Translations under genes and position numbers: made by a program
NCBI GenBank assembly: GCA_018881555.1
Contig: JACAXG010000080.1
Coordinates: forward strand, 1,515,314-1,579,313
Direction of reading: 5' to 3'
Length of the DNA stretch: 64,000 nucleotides
DNA from: Amblyornis subalaris
Lineage: Eukaryota; Chordata; Aves; Passeriformes; Ptilonorhynchidae
In this document: positions 1-11,861 of the stretch, in pieces
Numbering within the stretch: the first letter of the stretch is position 1
Layout: each line of letters starts with the position of its first letter
The notes under the pieces: model-generated
The model's database searches: none
What the model saw: the letters and a program-made list of their open reading frames with translations, nothing else
Told to the model about the DNA's origin: nothing

Positions 1-80
1 GGCTGCGCAGCCGCAGCCTGGAGCTTCCCATTCCTCCTGCTGCATCCCGGATCCCTCCGGCTGCAGAGCATCCCGGCCCC

Positions 81-252
81 GGCACAGGCTGCCTGGAGAA
101 GCTGTGGCTGCCCCAGCCCTGGAAGTGTCCAAGGCCAGGTTGGACGGGGCTTGGAGCAACCTGGGCTGGTGGAAAGTGTCCCTGCCCATGGCAGGGGCTG
201 GAACTGGGTGATCTTTATGGTCCTTGCCATCCTGATCCATTCTGGGATTCTC
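81..252 (+). mobile_element. CR1 LINE 3' fragment (type A tail)
   Basis: This is a 5'-truncated CR1 retrotransposon copy in sense orientation. It carries the end of ORF2 (GAAGCTGTGGCTGCCCCA, GTGTCCAAGGCCAGGTTGGA), then the short 3' UTR with CCTGCCCATGGCAGGGG, and it ends in a worn CATTCTGGGATTCT tail. The usual GGTCCCTTCCAACCC block has decayed to GGTCCTTGCCATCCTGATCC, so the copy is moderately old. It cannot encode a functional protein. Bases 1-80 upstream are GC-rich and not recognised. Family assignment rests on known avian CR1 3' ends; the subfamily is not assigned. Confidence 0.9.
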
Positions 253-758
253 TTCTGTGGCTNTGCTGGTGATCTGCTGAGTAGGAGCATGGAGCTGCTC
301 ACTGGACTCACCTTCTTCCTCTGTGAACTTGCACAAAGGTCTTTCGTTTCTCCTTTTTAAACATTGGCCCAGTGTAAAAATAGGTTTATACAGGATCCAG
401 TAAATTTTTTTTTTTAAAATGTGTTTTCTCTCCTCTCTCCTTTCCCTAAGGACACAGTAGGATATTCTTTCAGTGTAATCGAAGTCATTTCAACACCTTG
501 TTTTCTTGCACCTACAATTTATACAGAGAAACTCGGTTGTTCTCTGCAGAGTATCTAGAAAAAATAAAATAAAAGCAGAGAGAGTCTTGTTAGCAGCTGG
601 GGCAGACTTGTTGTGCTTGTCAGGATGTCGGCTGTGCTCACATGGAGGCACGAGCCTGTCTTGGGTGAGAAGCAGCCTCGGGAGACAAGAGCTGGCTGGT
701 GGGGGTGGGGTGTCACCCACTGCCTGGGTGTGAGAGCAGGTACCTTCCACAGGGGCTC

Positions 759-794
759 AGGGAGAGCAGCATCCAGGGAGAGCAGCATCCAGGG
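759..794 (+). repeat. 16-bp tandem duplication, two copies
   Basis: The unit AGGGAGAGCAGCATCC occurs twice without a mismatch (759-774 and 775-790), followed by a partial third start (AGGG). It looks like a simple replication-slippage duplication and is a possible length polymorphism. No function is suggested. Confidence 0.9.
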
Positions 795-2742
795 CAGCCT
801 TCCCGCTCTGTGGGTACCCAGAAACCCTCTGCAAAATCCTCCCTCACGCCGGTTTTGTAGGATCCTGGAATAACGCTGGAAAGAAGCACCTGTACCACAT
901 GTAACGGAGCCTTCTCCAGCCCGGCAGGGTCTCAGTGGAACCTGTGTGACAGCACATCCTTCTTGGACGTGAAGCTTGAAACAAGNGAGTGTCCAGAGGG
1001 GCTGTGGGACCTTTTGAAGTACGGCTGGACATGGCTGTGGAAATCTGGTGGAGTAAGGAGATGGCACCTCTGGGACTGCACTGACAGACTGATGGTGGAA
1101 TAGCCCCAGGCTGTGCCGGGGGCTCTGTTTGTGAGTTGGACATGGGCAAACNGGGGGATGAATAACTCTGGGTTCACATCATCCTTGAAGTTAGTTCTGG
1201 GTGCAGCACAGGAGGAAATCAGAGCCTTTGTAGGACCAAGTTGACATGCACATGGTAGCAGAAAGTGTGGTGGGGCAGAATCCTTGCAGAAAAGAAGGAG
1301 CAAGGTGGGTGTGTTTGCTTTCCAGCTGAAATCCCGGCTGGAGCAGACCCCTCCTTACGAGTCTAGAGCTTTGAAGGTGTTGGCTGGAGTTTCTTCCCAA
1401 TCAGCCCAGCTGAAAGAACCCTCCTGGACTTTAGGGCTGAGGGGAAAGTCAGGGAGCTGCCGTGCTGATGGCATCACTTACTTGGGTTGTGTGGGCTGCA
1501 GGNTGGTCCAGTTTAACCAGGCTCATCTCACCCACAAAACCCCTGAGGATCAGCATAGAGGCCTCTTAACTGTGATCATCTCATGTGCTGTTACCTCCCC
1601 AGCAAAGGTAATACAGATTTAATCTCATGTCAGCATTAANTTCACATTAGCTGGAGAATTAACACAGGAATATGCCCTCCAAAGGCTCCCTGGGTTTTCC
1701 TGCTGAGCACAGCACCTGGCCCTTGCTGGCCTTGTCTTTAGATTGGGTGATGCTTTATTAGAATATCCATGTTTTCAGCTGCATATTAGCCCACAGTATC
1801 ATAATACAGCTACCAAAATCCTCTTCTTTTTCAGGACTTTGTTCCCTGATGTGCTGTTCTCTCTCCCGTGCATCCNGAGTTCCCAGTGACATTCCTTGCA
1901 GGCTGGGTCGTGGGGCAGGGATGGTGCAGGGAGCAGCAGGTGGGGCGTTCAGTTGACTGTTCTGTGTTGGGATCTAAATGCTTTCCTCCGGGAAGCTCTC
2001 ACAGCGTTGCATCTCTGGTGATTGACATATCTGTGTCTACATTATTGCAGCGTCTGGGACGCACTTTCCAGAGGAGAACACTGTTCCCCTGAAATGTGAA
2101 GGTGTGAAACAAGCTGCTTGGCTCAGGCTGGCTGCAAATCCTGCCTCAGCAAGCAACAAACATTGACATTTTCACACGGTAAAAGCCTGCCAGCCCTCCT
2201 TGTAGTGTTTTGGGGAGGGAAGAATTGATTAAGAAGTTCATTACTTTATTGGGAGCTACCAGAGGGGCTGCAGACAGTGGGCACAGGACTGTGGCAGTGC
2301 TGTGGGACTGGGAGGAATCCTATAGATACAGGCAATTGCATTAAAAACTGCAAAAGGCCCTAAAATGCATTTACTGCTATTGCTCTGCCGAAGTAAATAG
2401 GATATCAGGAGCTGGAGACACTCATTGCCAGGTTTTCAGTGGGAAGCTAGAAGGGAACCATCCTTTGCTGAAGGATGTTCAAGCCTCCCTTTGTCATGGT
2501 AATGAGGCAGTGCCTGGGCAGCACAGGCTGCCAACCTCTGCAGAGGTTCCTCTTGTTCTCCTTCAGAATGTTTGGAGAAAAAGAGAGACCCTGGGCACGG
2601 AGTGTGCAGNGAGCCAGGCTGAGGCACATCAATAATCTGTAAACACAGCCCTGTGCAGGTACCAGGAGAGAGCCTCTACATGACCTGTCTCGCAGATTTT
2701 TCTTCTTTTACAGTTTAACCTTTTGTTAAAGTTCCTAGGAAT

Positions 2743-2756
2743 AAAAAAAAAAAAAA
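2743..2756 (+). repeat. Poly(A) run
   Basis: A run of about 14 A bases in locally A/T-rich sequence. No LINE or processed-transcript body is recognisable just upstream, so this is treated as a simple mononucleotide repeat. Confidence 0.85.
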
Positions 2757-3739
2757 GGAAAATAGGAATCAAGAGGTGTTTTGTGGTGTTTTCTGGCTCC
2801 CTGTCTGTCTGGGGCTCGGCTCAGTCCAGGACTCTGGTTCTCAGATTGGATGAGGAGCTGCTGTCTGCCATCCTTTAGGAAAGGGAAATACATCCCATGT
2901 GCTCAGTGCTCTTGACTGCAGAAACACATGCCAAGGACAGCCTGGCAGCTCCATGTGCCAATGGAAAGGTATTGCCTGGCTGAGANTTGCTGGAGCAGAG
3001 GGGAGGATGACATCAGGCTTCCTTGGTGTGGGTCTTCCTATCAAATTGGGTGTTTTGTTTTTTTTTTCCCTTCTCACCACTCTGAAAGNCTCTTTTTAAA
3101 GAAAATTCCGTGGTTTAGCCCTTCGGGTAACAACCTGCTGGATGGGGCACAGCTACCAAGCGTCAGCCTGACTTTGATGACAGGAGTCGTTAAAAGGTGC
3201 TGTAGGCTCACATCTGGCTTAATGTAGTTTTTTAATTATCTTCTTTCAGTAGAAGGTTGATTTCAGTTAGTTGGTACACTGTGAGGTGAGCAGAAGAGCA
3301 GGAATGTGTTGGTATTGAACATGTCCTCATACGAAGGCTTAATCTGACCTGGCAGGATCTCCTTGGGCAAAACCTGATGAACTTGGAGAGTGCTTGCTTG
3401 GAAAAGGTTTGTGGCACTGGCAGGAGGGGTGTAAGAGCTCTTTAGGTTATTTAAAGCAGGTCTAACACATTTTTTCCCCCCCATTTTTTCTGTCTTTGTG
3501 GTTACCATTAGACCTGCTGCATCTTTGGGAGAACAAGGGATGATTGGATTGAGTCCTTTAGTTCTGATGTGGTTTGGGGGAGCCACGTGTGTAATGCTGT
3601 TACTTTGTGTTATTAAATTGGTCCAGATCTTTACATAGGGTACTTAGGTGAAAGTCCACGACTGGATTATATCAGTAGCTGACGTAAGAGGGGTAGCAGA
3701 TATCAGAGATCAGCCGTGGAAGTTCTAACCCAACTCCTG

Positions 3740-4760
3740 GCTGCTGTGGAGTTATCCAACCTGTACATTTATTAAGGATTTGTCCGATCTGGTTCTCCTG
3801 CAGATGTTTACCACATCCTTTGAGGCTNACTGTGCATCCTAGTAGGGCAACAAGATTTTCATCTTAAATTTTCTTTTTTTATTAATTTGATTCCCTTTTT
3901 CCTGCTAATAGCCCCCCATGCTGGTTTTTCTGCTTGATGTTTACACCTTTCAAGCACATATTGCTACACATCTCGTCCAGCTAAGCTGTGCTCTTGCTTA
4001 GAGCTGGACATATTCAAATCTTTTGATCTTCCCAGAGAAATTTTTCCCTTCAAACCCTTAAACATTTTTGTTGTTTTCTTTGTACTCTGTTCGATTTGTC
4101 AATGTCTTTCTGGTAATGAGGTGTCCAGAAGTGAATACATTATTCCATTTATGGATTAATTACATCTGTGGAGAGAAGAGGCTGGAACATCCTGCTACGT
4201 GATACGTGTGTGTTCTGTCTCTGAAACCAAACTGTCCTTTTAGCTGCCACATCCTTCTGCAATTCCATCTCGAGCTGTTTGCCCTCTGCCTCTGCAGGTC
4301 CCTGTTTGGATGGATGCATTCCCAACATCCTTCTCAGAGTGTGGCTGTGGTTTGGTGACAGATCACCTCAGTATCAGTTTTATTTTTTCCAAAAGGAAAA
4401 ATCTTTGTATGATTTTTTTTTTGACATCTCCTTTCAGATGTGGCAGTTTTAGGAGGGCTTCCTGAAGAGGATGGGAAAATTTCTTCTTTGACTGTTGTTG
4501 ACAAGGTGCTCCTGAGTGAAGTGAGGCACCTTCCCCAATTCCTGGTTTCCCAGGCAATCAAAGCAAGATTTCCTTTGTATTTATTTTTCCTGTCCAGTCC
4601 TGCAATACATTTCACTACATGGAAGGTGAATCTTGATAAACTGTATTCTTTTCTCTCCCACATCGTTAGCAAAGCTGTTAAAATGAAATGTAACACAGAT
4701 CCACGTGATTCCTTGGCTGTTTTCTCCAACTCCTTTGTTTCCAGTTGGCCTTGCAGGTGC
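3740..4760 (-). mobile_element. Ancient decayed CR1/L3-type LINE, antisense
   Basis: The + strand reads like the reverse complement of old amniote CR1/L3 LINE sequence. The best stretch is about 4010-4150: a TCAAATCTTTTGATCTTCCC-like start, then TTTTTGTTGTTTTCTTTGTACTCT, TTTGTCAATGTCTTTCTGGT, AATGAGGTGTCCAGAAGTG, and AATACATTATTCC. These follow the order of the ORF2 segment encoding the cytoplasmic-style QFWAP...RVQ region seen in younger copies. A second stretch at about 4640-4760 (GCAAAGCTGTT, GGCTGTTTTCTCCAAC, TTTCCAGTTGG) also fits in order. Many indels and substitutions are present and no frame survives. The element may continue to about 5400. The order of short matches persuades me, not long identity, so a profile search is needed. 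Confidence 0.5.
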
Positions 4761-6474
4761 TAAATCCTAATCCCTTCTAAANTTGAGAGAATTGAGGCTG
4801 CTCAGATTTTTGCAGGATTATTGCTTTTAATTTTAGGATTGACTCTGGAAAAGGCTCCTGTAATCCACGTGGCATTTCCTTTCTTCTTTTCCTTAAATAA
4901 ATAGTTTGTGCTAACTGACTGTGCCTGACGAGGTGTTCTCTGCAAGACTCTACTTGCAGCTTGCTGAGCTGCTCTCTGCAACAGATACTTTTTTTTTTTT
5001 TTAATGTTTTTCCCATTCTTTTCCTAGGAATAGAACTTAATTGCATCCATCCATTTAAGTAATTTCCAGAATTAGGTATTAGCCTTATGTTTTGAAGGAA
5101 TTTGCTAGATTTCCCTTTTAAAAAATAATTCCTTACAAATAACAACACTTGATTTCGTTGGTTAATTGCACAGATTGAGTGATTTGGCACATGTCTGCAT
5201 TTTCCAGATACTCCCTTTTCCCCTCCTTCAGTGGAAGCTATTTTTGTAAACTCACCATCACTCTGATAGCACAGGCATCTTTTCTTAATTTACTTTTGAA
5301 GACAAATTTAATAAAGGAATTCCCCTTCTTAGCCCTATTGGAATCATTCTTTTTATCTTTTATTAATTCCCCTACTTCTTCTTAACCAGGTTTTCGTGTG
5401 GATGTTTATAAATAAGTCCTCCNTCATTCCTTAATCCTTTTGTCCAGCATTAACTCGGACTGTGTTTTATTGTTCCCATTTAATTGGCTCTGTAGGAATT
5501 AAATATCTGTGTGGTACTTGCTTGGTCTCATCCTTGTAGAAGATAAGTACTAAGATTTTTCTTAGTACTCAGCTCTTAGAAAGACAGTGAATGCTTAAAT
5601 GCTGTGGGCTTGGGGAGAGTCTCTGCTTGTAGTGTTTTGGGGGTTTTTTGGTTNAGTTTTATTTTAACAATGTTATATTAATCGTGATATTCTTCTGAAG
5701 TGGCCAACTGGCCTCTTCTCAGCACAGGGAATTTACGGTCTCCCTTTCATTGTCCCTATGGATGCTGGTGGTGTCTCATCTGGAAAGNCACTGGGAAAGA
5801 CTTACAGAAATGGAGCTGGAGTTTCCCCCATGGCTTTACAGTGCAAAGGAAGCAAATAGCCTGATTTACCTNAATTGACATCATTTGTGGCCAGTGGTCC
5901 CAAATTTTAGTAAGCCTGTGATGAAAAGTTAAGATCCAGTTGGACTCTCCAACAGCTGTAATGCAAAATTACATCCTGGATAAATCCAGCCTAACTTGGA
6001 ACTGTTCTCTCACTTNAAATCCTCTGCAATGGGTTGGGCTGGGAAATTTTTTTTTTTTTTTTACTTCTCATTATTTTTCAATCTACCTTTGGATTTGCAG
6101 CCAAAGGCTACAGCCTCTTGCAGTTGATTTTTCAGTGCTGATAACTCAACACAATAATTTAGTCAACCTGATCTTCCCTGTTGAATTTCAGCTTATTGGC
6201 ATTATAATTAATTTTGACATGTAACACCACCCCTCCAACTTTCACTCCCAAATCTATTAATGCGTAATGATGAAAAGTATGTGCTGTGCATAATACTGTT
6301 TGGGAGTTATGGATCTAACATCCTTGTTGGTGGGGAGTAAAAGAGCATTAATGCATTAATTCATGCTGGCTGCAGCTTGCTGATGACTGAAAATGTCCTG
6401 AACTTTCTTAGTTTGTGGTGACAACTGCTCTCAGGCTGGACCAGGAAGGTTAGAGGTGAATTTTGTTCAAACCA
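4761..6474. other. A/T- and pyrimidine-rich non-coding sequence
   Basis: I see no gene here. The sequence is T-rich on the + strand and contains T runs at 4989-5002 and about 6047-6061. Parts, for example 5270-5400 with repeated CTTTT/TTATT blocks, may be a further decayed portion of the ancient antisense LINE, but the match is too weak to claim. Around 6120-6470 there are homeodomain-like core motifs (TAATTA, ATTAAT) of the kind common in A/T-rich avian sequence. Confidence 0.5.
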
Positions 6475-6633
6475 TAGAATCATGGAATGGTTTGGGCTGG
6501 GAGGGGCCGTAAAGATCTTGAGCAGGGACACCTTCCACTATCCCAGGTTGCTCCACGCCCTGTCCAACCTGGCCTTGGACACTTCCAGGGATCCAGGGGC
6601 AGCCACAGCTTCTCTGGGCAACCTCTGAGCCAA
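6475..6633 (-). mobile_element. CR1 LINE 3' fragment (type A), internally deleted
   Basis: An antisense CR1 3' end. It starts with AGAATCATGGAATGGTTTGGG, the reverse complement of the CR1 tail, and continues into CAGGGACACCTTCCACTA and CCTGTCCAACCTGGCCTTGGA. Compared with other copies in the window, the segment between the tail and AGGGACACC lacks about 30 bases (the CCACCCCCTGCCATGG part), replaced by ATCTTGAGC. It is a small internal deletion in an otherwise typical short copy. Confidence 0.9.
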
Positions 6634-7165
6634 CTTTTTAACGTCAGAGTCTTTCCGCTGCACTTTCCAATGTGCTAATTAATTATGAGATACTGGAGTG
6701 CATGACATCGCACCCAGCCTCGTGGTATTTATAGGACTGCAGCTTCTTCTGCTCCGTTTTCATCAATTTACAAAATCTCATGATGGCCATTGGTCACAAA
6801 AAACCCAATCCCCCCCAAAACCACCCCTGCTCTGTTTGTTGCAAAAGNCAAGAGCAATTACATCATCAGTGTGTAGTTAGATTTCATTTTCCTTCTGCAC
6901 TGAGAGAAACTCCGGAGCGAATGCCCAGGAGGAATTAAGCTATAAAGACGCTGGCGGAGGAAGTACGTTAAAAGCAATTAGCAGAAATTTAACAAAGTAG
7001 ATGAAAATCAAATCTCAGCGCGCTCCGAATTTCCGACCCGGNGCTCCACGGTCCCGCTGGTGGGTGGTGTTTCCAGGAGGAAACGTGTGGTGCTGGGGAA
7101 GGGGGAGCTGCACTGCTGGCAGCTCACAGGGCTTTATCCTCNGTCCTGCGTGTTGGGAGCGGCAG
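6634..7165. other. Short non-coding interval
   Basis: No gene is visible. The interval begins A/T-rich and becomes GC-rich near 7015-7165 just before the next CR1 copy. Several CpG dinucleotides occur at about 6915-7045, but the stretch is too short to call a CpG island. Confidence 0.5.
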
Positions 7166-7474
7166 GAAAAGCTGGAGAGGGACTTTGGACGAGGGCCTGG
7201 AGTGACAGGACAAAGGGNGAATGGCTGCCCGCTGCCAGAGAGCAGGGTTAGATGGGATTTTGGGAAGGAATTCCTCCCTGTGAGGGTGGGGAGGCCCTGG
7301 CAGAGGTTTCCCAGAGAAGCTGTGGCTGCCCCATCCCTGGCAGTGTCCAAGGCCAGGTTGGACAGGGCTTGGAGCAATCTGGGCTAGTGGAAGGTGTCCC
7401 TGCCCATGGCAGAGGGTGGGACTGGATTGTTTTTAAGGTCCCTCCCAACCCAAACCAGTCTCTGATTTTATGAA
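7166..7474 (+). mobile_element. CR1 LINE 3' fragment (type A)
   Basis: A sense CR1 copy of about 310 bp. It runs from AGCTGGAGAGGGACTTTGGA through GTGACAGGACAAAGGG, GGAATTCCTCCCTGTGAGGG, CCAAGGCCAGGTTGGACAGG and CCTGCCCATGGCAG to CCCTCCCAACCCAAACC and the tail TCTGATTTTATGA. The ORF2 remnant is broken by frameshifts. One N (7218) falls inside and replaces a single base compared with sister copies. Confidence 0.93.
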
Positions 7475-10400
7475 GCCCTTCAGCCTCAGGAGATATTGAA
7501 AGGTCTGGGAAAGGCACATTTTCATGGCCAAGAGTCTTTTTGTTTATTTTTTTATGCTACTGTCTTGCCAATGTGTTTGATGGAGATGCCAATTCCTGAC
7601 TGTCCTGAGGTTTGAGTTTTGGGGTTTTTTTTCTCTCCGCTCTCCTTTATTAAAGGGAAATGGGCAGATTCTCCTGCCTGGGGAGCAAAACCAAAGAGCT
7701 GGCATGGTTTGAGATCAGGAGGTGAGGAAGCAAGAGCACAGGAGTGCTTGGAGAGACAGGGAGCAAACATTTAGGGGCAAACCAGTTTCACTTTATTCTG
7801 CAAACCAAATGGAAGCCTTAGCAGAAGGGGAATGACTGATCCGCTGAGGGCTGGGGTGATGGGCTCAGTGCTTTTCAAAATAACCATTTAGAGTGTGCCC
7901 TGTCCCTGGTGTGCACTGAAGAGCCACTCCAGCTCCGGCGGGCTCCGGGAGCTGCTGAGGTGGAGGAGACTCTCATTATTCCTTCCAACAGCAATATATT
8001 ATAACCCCATTGTTATCAGCACTACTGCACTGGAACACTCGTTGAAAGGAAATCAAGATTGAAAAGGACCAAGATGAAGCAAAATGCTTTGGCTGAGCTC
8101 AGTTTGGGGCCCTGTGAGGAGGACGGAGAGCTGCAGATGGGTGCTGGGCTGCCTCTGCACACCCGGAGAGGCCTCGGGAAGGGATGGCTGAGAAGCAAAA
8201 GCTGCTCCAGAGCAGGGATCAGCTCGGGTGGGTCCTCTCCCACGCCTGCTGTGATGGGTGGGATTGTTCCTGAGGTGGGATTGTATCCCCACTCCAGTGG
8301 GTCCACCCAGCTTGAGTGATGGGTTGTGTCTTCCAATTTGTGACAGTTCTGAAGGAGACTGAGACCCTTGGATGGGTGTAGAGCTCCTACTTCCCAAATA
8401 TCAGTGTCCCCAGGCAGACCTGGATATGCGTAGTTGGCATCAAGGTCATTGTAAGGAACAGCCCGGGGGAGGAAGAGGAGGAGGGAGCTGTGGAGGTGAG
8501 GGGATGCCTTTGCTCAACCCTGGAGCTTGGGCAGTTGTGGTTCATGCTCTTTCTTCTTTGCTATGCCCAGGGACGTGGTGGTTGCTGCAGGATCCCTGGG
8601 AGCTGCCCACAGCCCCCGTTCCCAGTCCCCCTGCACCACTGGGGGCGAGGAGGTAGAGAAATCAGGAGTGAGGTTCAGTCTAGGAAGAAGAGAGGGGTGA
8701 GGGGAAGGTGTTTTTCAGATCTAGTTCTTATTTCTGATTTGATGGGTAATAAAATAAACGTATTTCCCCAAGTTGAGGCCATTTTGCCCGTGACAGTAAT
8801 TGCTGAGTGATCTCTCCTTGTCCTTACCTCAACCCATGAGGCTTTTGTTATATTTTCTTTCCCATATCCAGCTGAAGAGGGCAGGGATGGAGTGGCCGAG
8901 GGAGCACCTGGGGTCCAGTCAAGGTCAACCCACCACAGCATGTCAGTGCTCCTTCCTCTCCATGCAAGCTTCAGAGACAAGAAATCAAAATTCCTTTTGG
9001 AAATGGTTTTCCAAACCTCCTGGCAGACACCAGGGTTCTCAGCCTAGCTGGGAGCTGCTGCGGAGCAGCCTTTCTCCAAAAACTTCCAAATTATGCGTAT
9101 TGTGAGTTTAATGTAAAGGTGTCAGGTATCTCTGAAGAGAAATTAAGAGAATGTCAAAGGTAAAAACTAAACAAAAGGGCAGACACAAAAAGGCTGTAAA
9201 TGAGGTGGAAATTGCAGGCAAATAGACAATAGAAGAAAGTTTAAGTAGCAATTTGTTCGCCTTTGCACAAGGAAATGCACTTCATTTTTAATAATAATAA
9301 AAAAAAATCTTTGAGGAAGCTGCACTTCTAAATACAGAGCTAAATATACCCTGGAAAAACCGAAACTGGTTTTTGTGCAGCCGCTCCGAACACACGCGCA
9401 GCAAAACAAAAGTGAGGAGTGATTGACAGAGTTAATCTGTCCTTAATAAATGTTTTATTTAAATATTCATTTTTCTCATTTGCATTAATTCCTTGCTTCA
9501 GGCCGGCTCTCAGTACAGTACCTTTTCCCGGGTCCTCATCCGTGAGGAGCGGCGGGCCAGGATCTCCGGTTGTCCTGGGTCTGTGGCAGCCGGTGAATCC
9601 CAGGACGGAGCCTTCCCACAGGCGTGGAAGTTGGGAAAGATCATTTTCTCCTTGAAATAAGAGCCCACCNTTTTTCCTCTCACTTCATGTGAGATAAAAG
9701 CCACAAAAGGGACAAAAGCCTTGTGAGGTGAGAGCTGCTGCTGTGCGCTGGAGGTTCCTGATGATGATGATGACAGAGGGGAAGAGAGATGGATGCATTT
9801 CCAAAACATTCCTCACAGGTTTCCAGGGGAAAAAAAAAAGTGAGACTTTTTTCCTGGCTGTACCAGTGTGATCTCTCCCAGTTAGGAAATTCTGGAATTG
9901 GGCTGGAAGCCCTGGCTGGAGCTGAGGCAGTTCACGTGTCCCCTGGGACGAGCTGACTGTCTCGCTGTGACTGGTGCTGGAAGCATCGGGAGTTAGCTCC
10001 GCACCCACAGAAATCCACGGAAATCCGTAATCCTCCAAGTGGGGCTAAGGTGGTTGTTTTCCATGCAAAGAATTGCTGGATTAGATGAAATGCCCATCAA
10101 AACTGCAGCTGCNGGGGATTTGGAGGGTGTTGCTAATTAAGGGATGTTTGTATTTGGTTCGCATGTCAGCGGGAGAAGAAGGAACAATTTCTTCCTTCCT
10201 TTTCCCCTTCCCTAATCCCTGTCTGATCCACACCAGGACAGGTCCCGTGCTCCTGGGCATGGCTCTGGTGGCACGTGCCGGCCCACAGGCAGAGTTGGCA
10301 AAGCTGCTGTGCTTGGGATGCCTGTCCCTGTGCAGCCTGAGGGGCTCCTTTCCAGGGTGCCTGAGCCGGCAGAGCTGCCGTGGTGCTGGGATGTGCTCCC

Positions 10401-11700
10401 CATCCCAGGGAGAAGGGGGATTTTTCCAGGTGGATTAGGAGGATGCAAAGCCAACAGTGCCTGGCGCCTGCTGCGGTGGGGCTTTGAGTGACACCAGAAT
10501 GAAAGGGGATGTGTTGGTGGGTGAAGAGCTTCACCCACTTTGTCTCAAACATCTCAGAGTCGTTGTCTGGGATCTGGGCTTGGCCAGGGCTTTCCCAGAT
10601 TTTGCATCCCCAGGCACGGCGTGGATCTGATTCCTCCCCACCAACCCCACGTGCGCTGTGCTCTGTACGAATTTCTTTAATCTCGCTCTTCTCAATGGGA
10701 GATCAGTGACTGCCTCCTCCTCATTGCTCCCAGCTCTACAACATTCACTGGGATAATGTCTGTGACATGAGGGCTTCCTCTCTCTTCCATGCCTCCAAAT
10801 CTCCCTAAATGTGTCCCTGGGACAAGCCCTTATCTTTCCACGGGGATTTTGTAGAACAGATTTGGTAAAGCTAGGAACTGAGGATAAACACAAAGTATTT
10901 TTGTGTAGTAGCACAGAGATCTTGATTTAGGTGAGAAATAAGTAGCATAAACAAGGTTAACTGTTGAATTGAAAAGAAAGCCAGGGAAAACGTCAATATC
11001 TTCTCTCTAAAAGAAAACAAAATTAAAAACCCCCACCAAACTCCACCTTATCTGTATAAGTACATGAGCTGGAATATCCACAATTTCTCCTGTGCNTGTG
11101 CAGAGCTTCAGGTGCTCTTTAAGGCTCAGATTGCTTGTTCATATGCGAATTAGTGATAGGATTTCTGTACTGCTTGTAAGAAATGAGGCAGAATTTGTTT
11201 CAAAGATCTAATGAGTGCTGAGCTGTCTGCAGCCAGAGAACATCTCCGTCCTGCCTGGAATCAGGCTCTGTCAAGTATGGCNGTGTTTGGCTTCAAGAGA
11301 TGCCATCACCATCAAAGATACTCACTATAAATGATTCTGAATGTGTGGATTTTTTGCTTTGCAGCTATTTCTGCATATCCAGGATATTAAAGGGAATGTG
11401 TTTCCCTTGAAGAAGGTAGTTTATATGTCGGAGTTCTTAGAACGTGCAGGGTGCATTTGCTTTATCTCAGTTTATCTTATTTTGCGCATTTGTGTTTGTT
11501 TACTTTTTTTTTTTAAATCAGGTTTAATGCTAAAAGCCATTTATAGAACTGAAATAATGCAAAGCTGACTCCTGAGTGATGATAAATACTTGGAGGAGAA
11601 AGAATCTTGTGTTGGTTGTGCCATGAGTACCCCACACTGAGCAGGACAGCTGGATGATGCCACCTGAGGAGCTGTGGCTAACCCAGACACTGCCTGCTCT
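7475..11700. other. Non-coding unique sequence, 4.2 kb
   Basis: I see no gene or transposon. Features are small: a (TGA)n stretch at 9759-9773; an A/T-rich segment at 9405-9500 with TTAATAAATG and CATTTGCATTAATTCC (a POU/homeodomain-like cluster) that could be a short conserved element; and moderately GC-rich sequence at 10200-10660 with open frames on both strands but no recognisable protein. No N positions occur between 7219 and 9669. Confidence 0.55.
9759..9773 (+). repeat. (TGA)n microsatellite, five units
   Basis: TGATGATGATGATGA, five trinucleotide units, near the lower length limit for a microsatellite. No role is evident. Confidence 0.85.
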
Positions 11701-11731
11701 TCTTCTCCAGATGAAAATCATCTGGAGAAGA
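11701..11731. repeat. Perfect 14-bp inverted repeat with 3-nt loop
   Basis: The left arm TCTTCTCCAGATGA (11701-11714) and the right arm TCATCTGGAGAAGA (11718-11731) are exact reverse complements around the loop AAA. A second partial copy of the right-arm core (ATCTGGAGATGATG) follows at once. The structure lies about 30 bp upstream of the 5' truncation point of a CR1 fragment. It would form a stable hairpin in DNA or RNA. It may be a template-switch scar from replication or from retrotransposon insertion; no gene is associated with it. Confidence 0.9.
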
Positions 11732-11760
11732 TCTGGAGATGATGATGGTGAGTTAGCANG

Positions 11761-11861
11761 GAACAACCTGGTCTAGTGGANGGTGTCCCTGCCCNTGGCA
11801 GGGGAGTTGGAACGAGATGAGCTTTACAGTCCCTTCCAACCCAAACCATTCTGGGATTCTA
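11761..11861 (+). mobile_element. CR1 LINE 3' tail fragment (type A), very short
   Basis: Only about 100 bp of CR1 3' end remains: GAACAACCTGGTCTAGTGGA, GGTGTCCCTGCCC, GGGAGTTGGAACGAGATGA, then CCCTTCCAACCCAAACC and CATTCTGGGATTCT. Three N positions (11759, 11781, 11795) cluster here, each substituting one base of the CR1 consensus. For example, CCCNTGGCAGG stands for CCCATGGCAGG. Confidence 0.92.

Larger units (their letters stand above)
253..3739. other. Non-coding unique sequence
   Basis: I see no gene here. The stretch is mixed-composition unique sequence with short frames that are open on both strands and have no recognisable domain. It contains a 16-bp tandem duplication at 759-790, a 14-A run near 2743-2756, and about ten single N positions. 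From about 3230 the sequence becomes more A/T- and pyrimidine-rich. That change may mark the worn 3' part of the ancient LINE described next, but no clear match can be traced before about 3740. Confidence 0.6.

Noticed and set aside
555..1067. A 170-codon minus-strand frame
   Set aside because: It overlaps other frames on both strands, has no recognisable domain, ends in low-complexity residues and lacks any splice or promoter context.
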